DNA of 64,000 nt from Candidatus Competibacter phosphatis (GTDB taxonomy: Bacteria; Pseudomonadota; Gammaproteobacteria; Competibacterales; Competibacteraceae): assembly GCF_012939995.1 (NCBI RefSeq), contig NZ_SPMZ01000036.1:1-64000 (forward strand), in the 5' to 3' direction. Positions 1 through 8,335 of this stretch are shown in pieces; position 1 is the first letter of the stretch; each line of letters opens with the position of its first letter. Made by a program: the position numbers and the translations under genes. The notes below the pieces were generated by a model. That model saw only the letters and a program-made list of their open reading frames with translations. It made no database searches and was not told where the DNA came from.

Positions 1-58
1 TTTAGTATATTGCTGTAGCGAAAATTTTCCATTGGTTTTCTTGGCTTGTATCTTTAGT

Positions 59-610
59 TCAATTTAAAAAAATATATGTTTTTTGAGATTTCATCGCAAA
101 AGTATTATGTCGGGATCGCCTATTACTGATCCCATATCGTGCTCCCACTCTAGGGTTACAAGCCATAAAGGAATAACTGAATTTAAGCCAAAAAAGATCT
201 GCAACAACTTGCCCCAAGTGCTCAGGCGGCAGAGTTAATAATATTGTGTTAAACGATTCATTTATTATTTCCTCCTTTGATTTCCAAATTTCTTGAATGT
301 AATGGTCTCCTCTTTTTCTTACACTTGGGACCTTGAGTTCATATACTGTTTCCTTGCTATTCTTTGATATTTCTCGTATTTCAGAATCTCTTAAATATAT
401 GTCTTTAATTAACCCGTTAAAGTGTGCTCTAATCAATACCATTTCAGGTATGTCTGCGCAGGTTAAGAATTTTATAGCTTTTAGCAAGTTCCACCTCTTT
501 ACCCAAATTTTACTAAGTATAACGGGGCGACGGATACCCGGTGAGCCTAGACAAAACGCAGTTTTGAACAGGCGAAGTCGGGTTGACCCCCGTCGTTGCG
601 GGCGCGACAA
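59..610 (-). CDS. hypothetical protein, AT-rich ORF
   Basis: I do not recognise this 183-codon frame. The middle and 3' part (roughly residues 55-150) looks like real AT-rich coding sequence, rich in charged residues and without low-complexity stretches. The first 30 or so codons lie in a GC-rich patch and read like non-coding sequence, so the true start may be an internal ATG such as the one near 442. No signal peptide, membrane segment or known motif is visible. The base composition differs sharply from the GC-rich genes that follow, which suggests acquired DNA. It sits just beyond a decayed toxin-antitoxin pair. It could also be a fragment of a larger broken gene. Confidence 0.35.
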   Translation of the reverse strand: MSRPQRRGSTRLRLFKTAFCLGSPGIRRPVILSKIWVKRWNLLKAIKFLTCADIPEMVLIRAHFNGLIKDIYLRDSEIREISKNSKETVYELKVPSVRKRGDHYIQEIWKSKEEIINESFNTILLTLPPEHLGQVVADLFWLKFSYSFMACNPRVGARYGISNRRSRHNTFAMKSQKTYIFLN

Positions 611-812
611 TTAATGATTATGCGGTTTCTAACTCCTAGAGAATTGAGTTATACAGCGGCGCTGGTTGATCCCGTCCCATGGTCTCTGAACCGTCGAAAG
701 CAACTCCATAAAGCATCGAAGCATCCACATGGACAGTATCACTGACAGCAGATCGGCAACTCTAGAGAGGGGGAAATAATTCTCTCAGTATACCGGAATT
801 AAACTATAAAGA

Positions 813-1064
813 TTATGAGCGCGGTAGCTCCACTTGCCAAAGATCGAAACATGGATTGCTGGTTTAGCCAACTCTCCGCCGACGTCTCGAAGGCCATGGA
901 TAGCCGGATTGCCATCTCTGGGCTAATGCCAGCGTGGCCGATGCTGGAGAGGCTTTTTCGACTCACGCCCAGCGCTTCGGTCACCTCGGTCACGCTGAGT
1001 CCAAGTGGCTCAAGACAAAGTTCCTTGAGAACTTCGCCGGGATGTGGGGATTGTGCATGCGCAT
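813..1064 (-). pseudogene. higA: HigA-family antitoxin, frameshifted remnant
   Basis: Read with two single-base corrections this is a HigA/XRE antitoxin. The start encodes MRMHNP, and adding one C to the C4 run (G4 at 1046-1049 on the plus strand) gives the family N-terminus [10 protein letters not shown]. The helix-turn-helix region contains [11 protein letters not shown] and [14 protein letters not shown]. Near the end, removing one T (A3 at 847-849 on the plus strand) gives the usual finish [13 protein letters not shown] before TAA. The loop between SRKSLSS and GHAGISP is also about two residues shorter than usual. As written, the gene cannot make a full antitoxin. It lies directly downstream of a higB tail in the normal toxin-antitoxin order. 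Confidence 0.75.
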
Positions 1065-1073
1065 AGCCTGGCC

Positions 1074-1187
1074 TCAGTGATAATCCTCGTAATCGACCAT
1101 ATGGGCATCGCCAGCCTCAAACACGAAGGTGACACGCCAGTTCCCGCTGACACGAACCGACCAGGTGCGCTGGCGGTTACCGTTCAA
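1074..1187 (-). pseudogene. higB: HigB/RelE-family toxin, C-terminal remnant
   Basis: The last 37 codons of a HigB/RelE-like mRNA interferase are preserved. The frame includes [19 protein letters not shown] and ends DYEDYH followed by TGA, which is the conserved end of the family. The N-terminal half is absent; upstream sequence runs into unrelated DNA and a terminator hairpin. The stop is 9 bases before the ATG of the higA remnant, as in an intact higBA operon. With both genes broken, the module is presumably dead. Confidence 0.75.
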
Positions 1188-1221
1188 GAGGCACTTTTAC
1201 ATCATTTTGACGCAACTCATC

Positions 1222-1255
1222 GAAAAAATACCCCCTTTCCCTGTGGGAAAGGGGG
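1222..1255 (-). terminator. Rho-independent terminator of the spondin gene
   Basis: A perfect 11-bp inverted repeat (CCCCCTTTCCC / GGGAAAGGGGG) with a 3-base TGT loop is followed, on the minus strand, by a T-rich tract (TATTTTTT). It lies about 40 bases beyond the stop codon of the spondin-domain gene and insulates it from the higBA remnant. Confidence 0.85.
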
Positions 1256-1296
1256 CAGAGTCAGGCCCCAGCGCCGCCTGCCGGCCATGGGAATAT

Positions 1297-1980
1297 TCAG
1301 CGCACTCTTTCGACCGTGACCGTCGCCACGGGGTTGCGCCAATCGTAAGCACTGGCGTTCAGGTCGCCGATGCCGTGAATCCCGGCATGAATATGCACGA
1401 AACCTTCGCCGCCGGCATCGGGTGAACCACCCTCGCCGCCGCACAATGGTCCGGGGATCGAAGCGCACAGCTCGTCGTTGGGTTCGGAGCCGGCGTCGTA
1501 GCCGGGAACACGAAAGGTCTGACTCCCGGCGCGTGGAACTTCCACGCCGTTCAGCGCGATGAAGCCATCGTTGGTCGGCAGGATCATTGCCGCCAGGCTG
1601 ATCCGGTTGGCGTTACCGGCGGGAACCTCAACCGTGACCGACTGACCCGGACCCAGCAGTCCCGCCGAATGTCCGGTGCCCACTAGCCGGCCGGAGCTGA
1701 GTAACATATCTTCCAAAGGCATGGTGTCGCCGCCCTCGGCCATGGCCGCCAATTCATCACTCGCCGCTTGCCCCAGCGTGAAGAGTTCGACGCCCGGCCG
1801 GTGACTGGCGACCAGAATCGGCGTAAAGGACGAACCGCGAGTGAGATTGGTGATCGTGACGGCGTACATCGGGTTGCCGTGGCGAGCGATGCTCGCGTAA
1901 TCATTGGAAGACTGCGCCTGGGCGCCGGTCAGGGGAGCGGCCAACAACAAGGATGTAGCCAAGACAGCCGATAATTTCAT
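1297..1980 (-). CDS. spondin domain-containing exported protein
   Basis: A 227-residue protein with a Sec signal peptide (MKLSAVLATSLLLAAPLTGA, likely cut after AQA). The mature part matches the bacterial spondin_N family. It starts with YAVTITNLTRGSSFTPILVA, has the F-LGQAASDELAAMAEGGD segment, and ends with the typical DWRNPVATVTVERV strand. These proteins are periplasmic or secreted and their bacterial function is poorly known; metal binding and adhesion have been proposed for spondin domains generally. The ATG at 1980 is chosen over an upstream ATG because GGAGG lies 7 bases before it and the signal peptide begins there. It is about 100 bases downstream of the sensor kinase and on the same strand, so co-transcription is possible. 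Confidence 0.8.
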   Translation of the reverse strand: MKLSAVLATSLLLAAPLTGAQAQSSNDYASIARHGNPMYAVTITNLTRGSSFTPILVASHRPGVELFTLGQAASDELAAMAEGGDTMPLEDMLLSSGRLVGTGHSAGLLGPGQSVTVEVPAGNANRISLAAMILPTNDGFIALNGVEVPRAGSQTFRVPGYDAGSEPNDELCASIPGPLCGGEGGSPDAGGEGFVHIHAGIHGIGDLNASAYDWRNPVATVTVERVR

Positions 1981-2076
1981 CGTCAATTCCTCCGAGTGGG
2001 GATGAGCGTTCAGGAAGCACAACGTGACCTGAAGCTCACTATGCCGTCCCCGCTTCACGGAAGACTCACGGACTCA

Positions 2077-3588
2077 TCACAATTCCATCACGGTGCCGGC
2101 AAGCGAATGATCCCTTGCGGCGGCGCTACGTGCCGGCAGTTCGAAGCTGAACCGCGTGCCTCGCTCCAACAGACTGGCCACTTGCAGTTCGCTGCCGTGC
2201 AACTCGACGATGCGCTTGGCGATGGCCAGACCCAGACCCAGATGGTTGCCGTCATCCTTCACCGGCTTCGAACCGCGATAAAATCGGTCGAACACATGCG
2301 GCAAATCCCGTGGTTCGATACCGTGGCCGGTGTCGGTGACGGCAAAGGTGGCGGTTCCATCCACCGCTCGCAATTCCAGGGCGACGATGCCGGCGGGCGG
2401 CGTGTGGTACAGGGCATTGAGAATCAGATTGTCCAGCACCCGTTCCAGCAAACCGATGTCGGCCTCGACGAACAGCGCCACGGCCGGCAAGCGCACGATC
2501 AGGCGAATACGGCGCTCACGGGCGGGTAGCGGGTATTTTTGCGCGATGTCTTGCAGCAGTTCGGCGGCAGCGAAGCATTCGCGGTGTGGCTGGATGGCAT
2601 GGGCGTCGAGCTTGGCCAGTTCGAATAGATCGCCGACCAGCCGGCCCAGGCGTCGCGAGTGGCGCAGGGCGGCATCAAGGTAAATCGCCCGGTCGGCGTC
2701 AGTGAGTTGGCCGGCCTTGATCTGCAAGGTTTCCAAATAACCGTGCAGCGCGGCCAGCGGGGTACGCAGATCGTGCGAGACATGGTTGACCAACTCGCGG
2801 CGCAGGGTGTCGCGCTCTTGCAGGGTCCCGATCAAGGCTTGCAGGCGCTGCGCCATCCGGTCGAAATGCGCGCCCAGTTGCTCGATCTCATCACCTTGCG
2901 CGCCTTGGCCGCGATAAGGCGCGTACACCGCGAAGTCGCCGCGCTGGAACTCGTCCACCAGTACCGCCAGTCGTCGCAGCCGGTGGGTCAATAGCCGAAA
3001 CAACAACAGTCCGGCCAGCAACCCGGCCAGTAGACTGCCAACCAGTACCCAAGCACTGAGTCGCAGCAGCAGGCTGTCCTGGTAGAGCTGTTCGAACGAC
3101 TCGTACATCTGGCCGCGCAGCACCACGTACAGATAACCTTCGGGCCGTTCCGCCGAGGGGACCGGCGTGGCCGAGAAACTCTTGCGGGCGTCGTGGCTGC
3201 GCGGATCGTCGCCGAGAATCGGCAGTTCGGCTCCGGCCAGAAACGCGCGGATCGGTTCCAGGGCAACGTGGTCGCGTTTGACCGACGCCGGTTCGGCGGA
3301 GTAGGCGAGAATCGCGCCGTCCAGACCTAGCAGATAGATTTCGATGCTGGGGTTGATGGTCATGTAGCGCTCGAAAGTGGCTTTCAGCGCCCGAGTGTCG
3401 AGCTTGCCCTCGGCGACCAGTTTCTGATCGGCGACCAGATTACGAGCCAGATCGCGATTGAAACTCTGTTGCGCTTCCTGCAAGTAACGCTGGGTCAGAC
3501 CATGACTGATCAGGCCGTAGCTCAGACCGATGGCGCCCAGCAGCACCGCCAGCGCCAGCGCCAGTTTGCCGTACAGGGTGTTCAGCAT
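2077..3588 (-). CDS. membrane sensor histidine kinase (HAMP-HisKA-HATPase)
   Basis: A 503-residue inner-membrane sensor kinase. A first transmembrane helix is near residues 7-29, a periplasmic sensor region covers about 30-175, and a second helix is near 178-200. A HAMP linker follows, then a dimerisation/phosphoacceptor domain with VSHDLRTPLA (His272) and a GHKL ATPase domain with NLILNALYHT, DTGHGIEPRDLPHVFDRFYR and LGLGLAIAKRIVELHG. It would autophosphorylate and pass phosphate to the response regulator encoded just upstream. The two genes overlap by 7 bases (ATGCTGA), which implies translational coupling. The periplasmic part has no recognisable ligand motif, so the stimulus is unknown. 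Confidence 0.9.
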   Translation of the reverse strand: MLNTLYGKLALALAVLLGAIGLSYGLISHGLTQRYLQEAQQSFNRDLARNLVADQKLVAEGKLDTRALKATFERYMTINPSIEIYLLGLDGAILAYSAEPASVKRDHVALEPIRAFLAGAELPILGDDPRSHDARKSFSATPVPSAERPEGYLYVVLRGQMYESFEQLYQDSLLLRLSAWVLVGSLLAGLLAGLLLFRLLTHRLRRLAVLVDEFQRGDFAVYAPYRGQGAQGDEIEQLGAHFDRMAQRLQALIGTLQERDTLRRELVNHVSHDLRTPLAALHGYLETLQIKAGQLTDADRAIYLDAALRHSRRLGRLVGDLFELAKLDAHAIQPHRECFAAAELLQDIAQKYPLPARERRIRLIVRLPAVALFVEADIGLLERVLDNLILNALYHTPPAGIVALELRAVDGTATFAVTDTGHGIEPRDLPHVFDRFYRGSKPVKDDGNHLGLGLAIAKRIVELHGSELQVASLLERGTRFSFELPARSAAARDHSLAGTVMEL

Positions 3589-4286
3589 GATTCGGCGAAC
3601 TTGTAGCCGACACCCCAGACGGTTAGCAGGTAGCGGGGTTCCGCCGGATTCGGTTCCAGTTTGGCGCGCAGGCGGTTGATGTGCGAGTTGACCGTATGCT
3701 CGTAGCCGTCGTGGCCGTAGCCCCAGACCTGATCGAGAAGTTGGCCGCGACTGAACACCCGGCCGGGATGACGGGCGAAATACAGTAGCAGGTCGAACTC
3801 CTTGGCGGTGAGCGACAACTCCCGATCGGCGAGGGTGACCCGACGCTTGTCGGTTTCGATCGCCAGTTCGCCACGGACGATGCGCTCGTCGCTTGACTTC
3901 GCCTCACCGTGCTTGCCCAAGGCTTCGGCCCGGCGCAGCAGGGCTTTCACTCGCGCCAGCAGTTCCGGGAAACTGAATGGCTTGACCAGATAATCGTCCG
4001 CGCCCAGTTCCAGCCCCAGTACCCGGTCGAGTTCCGAGGACTTGGCGGTGAGCATCAGGATCGGCACGTAGTCGCCACCGTTGCGCAGCCGCTGGCACAG
4101 CGTCAACCCGTCCAGATCGGGCAGCATCAAGTCCAGAATCACCAGGTCGTAACGCTGGCGGGCGTACAGGGTCAGCGCCTCCTGTCCGCAACCGGCGATT
4201 TCCGCTTGGCAGTGGATATCCTGGAGGTGCAGCTTGACCAACGCGGCGATATCGCGGTCGTCCTCGACCAGCAACACCGTGCGCGT
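3582..4286 (-). CDS. OmpR/PhoB-family response regulator
   Basis: About 234 residues from the ATG at 4286; a TTG at 4322 would add 12. The receiver domain (1-120) has the acidic pocket VEDD, phosphoacceptor Asp53 in VILDLMLPDLDG, the conserved LTAKSS threonine and KPFSFPELLARVKALLRR. The C-terminal winged helix (about 140-234) has LSLTAKEFDLLLYFARHPG, a RGQLLDQVWGY segment and HINRLRAKLEPNP, the DNA-recognition region of the OmpR/PhoB class. It is the partner of the overlapping sensor kinase. Nearby genes (TauE/SafE exporter, spondin protein, trehalose genes) are candidate targets, but nothing in the sequence proves this. Confidence 0.9.
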   Translation of the reverse strand, partial: TRTVLLVEDDRDIAALVKLHLQDIHCQAEIAGCGQEALTLYARQRYDLVILDLMLPDLDGLTLCQRLRNGGDYVPILMLTAKSSELDRVLGLELGADDYLVKPFSFPELLARVKALLRRAEALGKHGEAKSSDERIVRGELAIETDKRRVTLADRELSLTAKEFDLLLYFARHPGRVFSRGQLLDQVWGYGHDGYEHTVNSHINRLRAKLEPNPAEPRYLLTVWGVGYKFAESC

Positions 4287-4432
4287 CATGGACAAGCTCT
4301 GTGGGATGTGGGTGTCGGCCAAGATGAATACCTCGCCGCCGGTCGATGTCGGATCGGACCATGATCGATCCGGGAAGTCACATTTTCATCACGCCGCGCG
4401 CGAAGCGACCCGTTTCCCGACCAGCGCGGCTT

Positions 4433-5194
4433 TCAAGCCGCCAACAACAAGCGTCCCGCCATCAGTGCCACCACCAGCAGAAACACCGGGCGGATGAACG
4501 GTGCGCCGTAGCGGATGGCGCTGTGGGCGCCGACAAACGCCCCGAGCATGAGGGTCGCGCCCATGGTCAGGCCGACGGTGTAATCGATGTTGCCGAGGAT
4601 GACGAAGGTCAGCAGCGCGGTGAGGTTGCTGACGAAGTTCATGAACCGCGCCACCCCGGCGGCCGCCACCAAATCCAGATGGAACAGCTTCATCGCCGCC
4701 GCCATCCAGAACGCGCCGGTACCGGGACCGATGAAGCCGTCGTAAAAACCGATCAGCCCACCGGTCAGCAGCTTGACGCCGCGCCGGCTCGCCGGCGTGG
4801 CCTCTGGTCGCGGCATCGCTTGGACCGATGGTGTCCGACGTGGCCAGATCAGATAGCCCGATGCCAGCAGGATCGCCAGCGGCAGCAGCGTCTTCAGTGT
4901 CCCGGCGCTCAGCAGGTAAATCAGCACCGCGCCGAGCAGTGCTCCGACCAAGGTGCCGAAACTCATCGCCCACCACAGCGCCGGCTGGAACAGGCCCTTG
5001 CGGATGAAGGTCAGCGAGGCGCTGAAGGTGCCGAAAGTGCCGACCAGTTTGTTGGTGCCGACCACCAGATGCGGTGGCATCCCGATACTCAGCAGTGCGG
5101 GCATGACCAGCATTCCGCCGCCGCCGGCGATGGCGTCGATGAACCCTCCCAGCAAGGCAACGATGCCCAGCAACAGAATGGTGGTGGGGTCCAT
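4433..5194 (-). CDS. TauE/SafE (TSUP) family sulfite/anion exporter
   Basis: A 253-residue polytopic membrane protein of the TSUP family. Two homologous halves each begin with the family motif: GGFIDAIAGGGGMLVMPALL near residue 16 and GLIGFYDGFIGPGTGAF near residue 149. About seven to eight hydrophobic helices span the length. Members export sulfite, sulfoacetate or other organosulfur anions; substrate cannot be predicted here. The second motif (GFYDGFIGPGTG) is typical of the YfcA subgroup. The gene starts 16 bases after otsB, so it is probably transcribed with the trehalose genes. A functional link to trehalose is not evident. Confidence 0.85.
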   Translation of the reverse strand: MDPTTILLLGIVALLGGFIDAIAGGGGMLVMPALLSIGMPPHLVVGTNKLVGTFGTFSASLTFIRKGLFQPALWWAMSFGTLVGALLGAVLIYLLSAGTLKTLLPLAILLASGYLIWPRRTPSVQAMPRPEATPASRRGVKLLTGGLIGFYDGFIGPGTGAFWMAAAMKLFHLDLVAAAGVARFMNFVSNLTALLTFVILGNIDYTVGLTMGATLMLGAFVGAHSAIRYGAPFIRPVFLLVVALMAGRLLLAA

Positions 5195-5209
5195 GGTGGA
5201 TGGGTCGAT

Positions 5210-6013
5210 TCAGGGCGCGATGGCGATTTCGCTCAGGGTCTCGGCCAACGTCGCCAGCAAGGCCGTCAAGGCAGCCGGATCGGGCAGGCGTTCGACCGCC
5301 TCGGCCGGTGGTTCCGGGCCGATGCCTAGGGCAATGCCGCCCAGGGCATGCGCTGTCGTCAGTGCCGGCGCGTCGTTGGCGGCGTCGCCGGCATACAGCA
5401 CCAGCGCCGGTTCCGGGCCGCCTTGGGCGACGATGGTCCGTAGTGCCGTGCCCTTGTCGTGCTCGATGGCCGGCAGCACCTCAATGGCCAGTGGTCCGTC
5501 CAGCACATGCAGGTCGGCGGCGTGCGGCGCCAGCAGGGCGGTGATTTCGGCTTGCAGCGCTTCGATCCGGTCCGACGCCAGTTGCCGGTAGTGCACGGTA
5601 AAACCAAAGGGTTTTCGTTCGATCCAGGTGCCGGGATAGGCGGTCAAGCGAGCCTCGATGGCGGCGTCCAGGGGATTGAGCCGGACGCGGCTGGCCAACG
5701 CTCCGGCGGGAACGAGGCGTTGCCCGGCCAGTTCCAGTTCCAGTCCGGTGGAGCCACCATAGCTCAGCCCCGGCAGACCGATCATGCCGATGAGATCGTC
5801 GAGTCCGCGACCGCTGACCACGCCGACCGTGACTCGTGGGGTCGCCGCCAGCCGGGCCAGTACTTCGCGCAGCGCGGGATCCAGCACCGCCAGGCGGGGA
5901 TGCGCGACCAGAGGGGTCAGTGTGCCGTCGTAATCGAAAACCAGGACCAGGCGCGGGCCTTGGCGGTGAGCGGCGCGCAGCTTTTCCAGGATGTCCTGGC
6001 TGGTGGAGAGCAT
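5210..6013 (-). CDS. otsB: trehalose-6-phosphate phosphatase
   Basis: A 267-residue HAD-family phosphatase that removes phosphate from trehalose-6-phosphate. Motif I is FDYDGTLTPL, with the nucleophilic Asp and the general acid two residues later. The motif II region has VGVVSGR. Substrate-specificity residues lie in the cap region (WIERKPFGFTVHYR), and the metal-binding motif is YAGDAANDAPAL. The ATG at 6013 is chosen because it shares one base with the stop of the preceding otsA (TGATG) and gives the usual OtsB length; the upstream in-frame ATG would lie inside otsA. Together with OtsA it gives the cytoplasm a complete UDP-glucose route to trehalose. Confidence 0.93.
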   Translation of the reverse strand: MLSTSQDILEKLRAAHRQGPRLVLVFDYDGTLTPLVAHPRLAVLDPALREVLARLAATPRVTVGVVSGRGLDDLIGMIGLPGLSYGGSTGLELELAGQRLVPAGALASRVRLNPLDAAIEARLTAYPGTWIERKPFGFTVHYRQLASDRIEALQAEITALLAPHAADLHVLDGPLAIEVLPAIEHDKGTALRTIVAQGGPEPALVLYAGDAANDAPALTTAHALGGIALGIGPEPPAEAVERLPDPAALTALLATLAETLSEIAIAP

Positions 6014-8277
6014 CAAGCGGCGTCCGGGGTGGATGAAGCAGGATCTGGATCGGCGGTCAGGGCTTCCAGGAAATCGGCGGCCCAACGATAGATATTGTGT
6101 TCCTCCACATGCCGCCGCATTCGTTTCATCCGTTCCCGCCGTTCGTCCGGGGGCATTTCCAAGGCCCGCTGGATCGTTTCGGCGAACTGATCGACGTCGT
6201 AGGGGTTGAAGATCAGCGCGTCGCTCAACTCGCGGGCCGCGCCGGCGAATTCCGAGAGGATCAATACCCCGTCCAGGTCGGCGCGGGCCGCCACGAATTC
6301 CTTGGCCACCAGGTTCATGCCGTCGTGCAGCGAGCTGACGATACCGATCTCGGCCAGCCGCATGAAGGCGTGGATGGTGGCCGAGTCCTGGTCGCCGACC
6401 AGAAAGCGGATCGGTTTCCAGGCAGCGGTCTGGAAGCGCCAGTTGATGGTGTCGACCAGCGATTCCAGTTCGTTGAGGTGGTCTCGATAGCGACGGAGAT
6501 AGGTGCGGCTGGGGGTGCTCAACTGCACCAGGGTGAACTGGCCCCGATAGCGAGGGTAGTGTTCCAGGAAACGCGCGACGGCGCGGAAGCGCTCCGGTAG
6601 CCCCTTGGTATAGTCGATCCGGTCGATCCCCACCGCGACCCGTACGCCGTCCAGCGAGTAGCGTTCGCGCAGTTCGTCGATTTGATGGGCCAAACGAATG
6701 CCACTCGGCGCTTGGCGCTCGCTCCAGGGTTGGACACCGATGGGAAACGGTCGGACCCGGGAAACGTGATCATGCGATCTTACGGTCAACCGGTCCCAAT
6801 CCAGTCGGGCTTCGGTCATCCGATCGGCGGTATCGAGGAAGTTGTTGCAATATTGCTGAAGGTGGAAACCGATCAAATCCGCGCCGAGCAGGCCGTGCAG
6901 CAACTCAGCTCGCCACGGGCAGATGCGGAATGCTTCCGGGTTGGGCCAGGGGATGTGCCAGAACAGGCCGACCGCCAAATCCGGGCGGGCATCCTTCAGC
7001 AGACGCGGTACCAGGGCCAGGTGGTAATCCTGCACCAGCACCACCGCGGGATCGGTGCCGACCTCTTCCAGGGCGGCGGCGGCGAAACGCTGGTTGACGC
7101 GCAGATAGTGTTCCCAGTTGCTGGCCCGGAATACCGGCCGTTCGTGCGCCAGATGGCAGAGTGGCCACAGCCCTTCGTTGGCGAAGCCGTGGTAATAACC
7201 GCGTTCTTCTTCCCGGCTCAGCCACACCCGCCGCAGGGTATAGGTGGGATTATCCGGCGGCACCGCCAGCCGACCCTGGTCGTCGGCGGTCATGCGGTCG
7301 GCGCTGCCGGCGCCGTGAGCGATCCATACGCCGCCGCTGGCCCGCAGCACCGGATCGAGGGCGGTGACCAGCCCGCCGGCGGGGGTTCGTAGCAGGGTTT
7401 TGCCATCCTGCAACTCGTGCAAGTAGGGTTCGCGGTTGCTGAGCACCAGCAGACGGCGGCCGTGCAGGTGGTCGGCTATATGAGTGTGCAGCCGCTCGCG
7501 AGTCCAGCCGCGATCGGTTTGCGGCACTGCCGGCGCTCGTTGCGTCGAGCGCGCGGTCCGCAGCGAGTTCGCCAGCCGGTCGTTCTCGTTGGCCAGCCGC
7601 GCGGCCGGCGGTTCGAGCTCCGGTTCGTCGTCGTCGCCGCGCAACTGCCGCACCCATTCCGTCATCCGCTTGAGTGGGCGGTCGTACAGCAGCCAAGCAC
7701 CCGTGACCACCAGGGTCAGCAACAGCAGGGTGACGACGCTGACCCAGAATCCGAATCGTACCCGCCGGCTGACGACGCGCTCATCCACTTGCGCCATGTC
7801 CTGGATCACCACCAGCACGCCTTGCGGTTGACCGTCCGCCGCCCGAATCGCCGAGGCGAGGATATAGACGCGACCTTGATCCGTGAGGGTGGATTCAGTG
7901 ATGTCTTTCTGTTCCTTGAGTGCCCGGGCAACAACTTTATCGAGATCGGCAGTGTATTCCTGCACCGCCTTGCCGGCGACGAGCAGGTGGCCATCCGGTC
8001 GGTAGACCGCCAATCCGAGCAGCGGCGGATAACCTTCCAGGGAGGAACTCAGCGCCGCCGCCGCCTCGCGATCCGGCAGTTGCAGCGCGGCCTGGACCGA
8101 ATAGGCCATCTGATGGGTAAGTACGTAGGCGCGTCGGTCCATTTCTTCCAGGTCGGCGGCGCGCTCCCGCTCGACCTGAAACCAGGCCAGGGCGCCGATC
8201 AACAGGCCCACCAGCCCAGCGACCAGCAGGCCCATCCGCAGTGAGTTGGGCAGACGGTAATGGGTTTTCGTTGGCAT
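6013..8277 (-). CDS. otsA: membrane-anchored sensor-fused trehalose-6-phosphate synthase
   Basis: A 754-residue protein whose C-terminal 480 residues are a GT20 trehalose-6-phosphate synthase that joins UDP-glucose and glucose-6-phosphate. Visible synthase motifs: LVLSNREPY, VLVQDYHLALVP, RPFPIGV, GIDRIDYTKGLPERF and SSLHDGMNLVAKEF. Typical OtsA has about 460-480 residues. Here an extra N-terminus resembles a signal-transduction receptor: transmembrane helix 16-33, an extracytoplasmic region 35-170, a second helix 176-197, then a HAMP-like linker (DRPLKRMTEWVRQL) and a polar segment before the enzyme. This suggests a synthase tethered to the membrane and possibly controlled by an external signal such as osmolarity; control is inference. 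It lies 59 bases after dapE and overlaps otsB by one base. Confidence 0.9.
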   Translation of the reverse strand: MPTKTHYRLPNSLRMGLLVAGLVGLLIGALAWFQVERERAADLEEMDRRAYVLTHQMAYSVQAALQLPDREAAAALSSSLEGYPPLLGLAVYRPDGHLLVAGKAVQEYTADLDKVVARALKEQKDITESTLTDQGRVYILASAIRAADGQPQGVLVVIQDMAQVDERVVSRRVRFGFWVSVVTLLLLTLVVTGAWLLYDRPLKRMTEWVRQLRGDDDEPELEPPAARLANENDRLANSLRTARSTQRAPAVPQTDRGWTRERLHTHIADHLHGRRLLVLSNREPYLHELQDGKTLLRTPAGGLVTALDPVLRASGGVWIAHGAGSADRMTADDQGRLAVPPDNPTYTLRRVWLSREEERGYYHGFANEGLWPLCHLAHERPVFRASNWEHYLRVNQRFAAAALEEVGTDPAVVLVQDYHLALVPRLLKDARPDLAVGLFWHIPWPNPEAFRICPWRAELLHGLLGADLIGFHLQQYCNNFLDTADRMTEARLDWDRLTVRSHDHVSRVRPFPIGVQPWSERQAPSGIRLAHQIDELRERYSLDGVRVAVGIDRIDYTKGLPERFRAVARFLEHYPRYRGQFTLVQLSTPSRTYLRRYRDHLNELESLVDTINWRFQTAAWKPIRFLVGDQDSATIHAFMRLAEIGIVSSLHDGMNLVAKEFVAARADLDGVLILSEFAGAARELSDALIFNPYDVDQFAETIQRALEMPPDERRERMKRMRRHVEEHNIYRWAADFLEALTADPDPASSTPDAA

Positions 8278-8335
8278 GAAAATGTCTCGGGCAGGATTCC
8301 GCCAACGCGGGACGGATTCAGCTCATGGGGTTCGC

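Noticed and set aside
4346-5329. Long plus-strand open frame opposite the TauE/SafE exporter
   Set aside because: Its product is rich in Gln, Arg and His with no family resemblance, the usual look of an antisense shadow in GC-rich DNA; the minus-strand gene has clear motifs.
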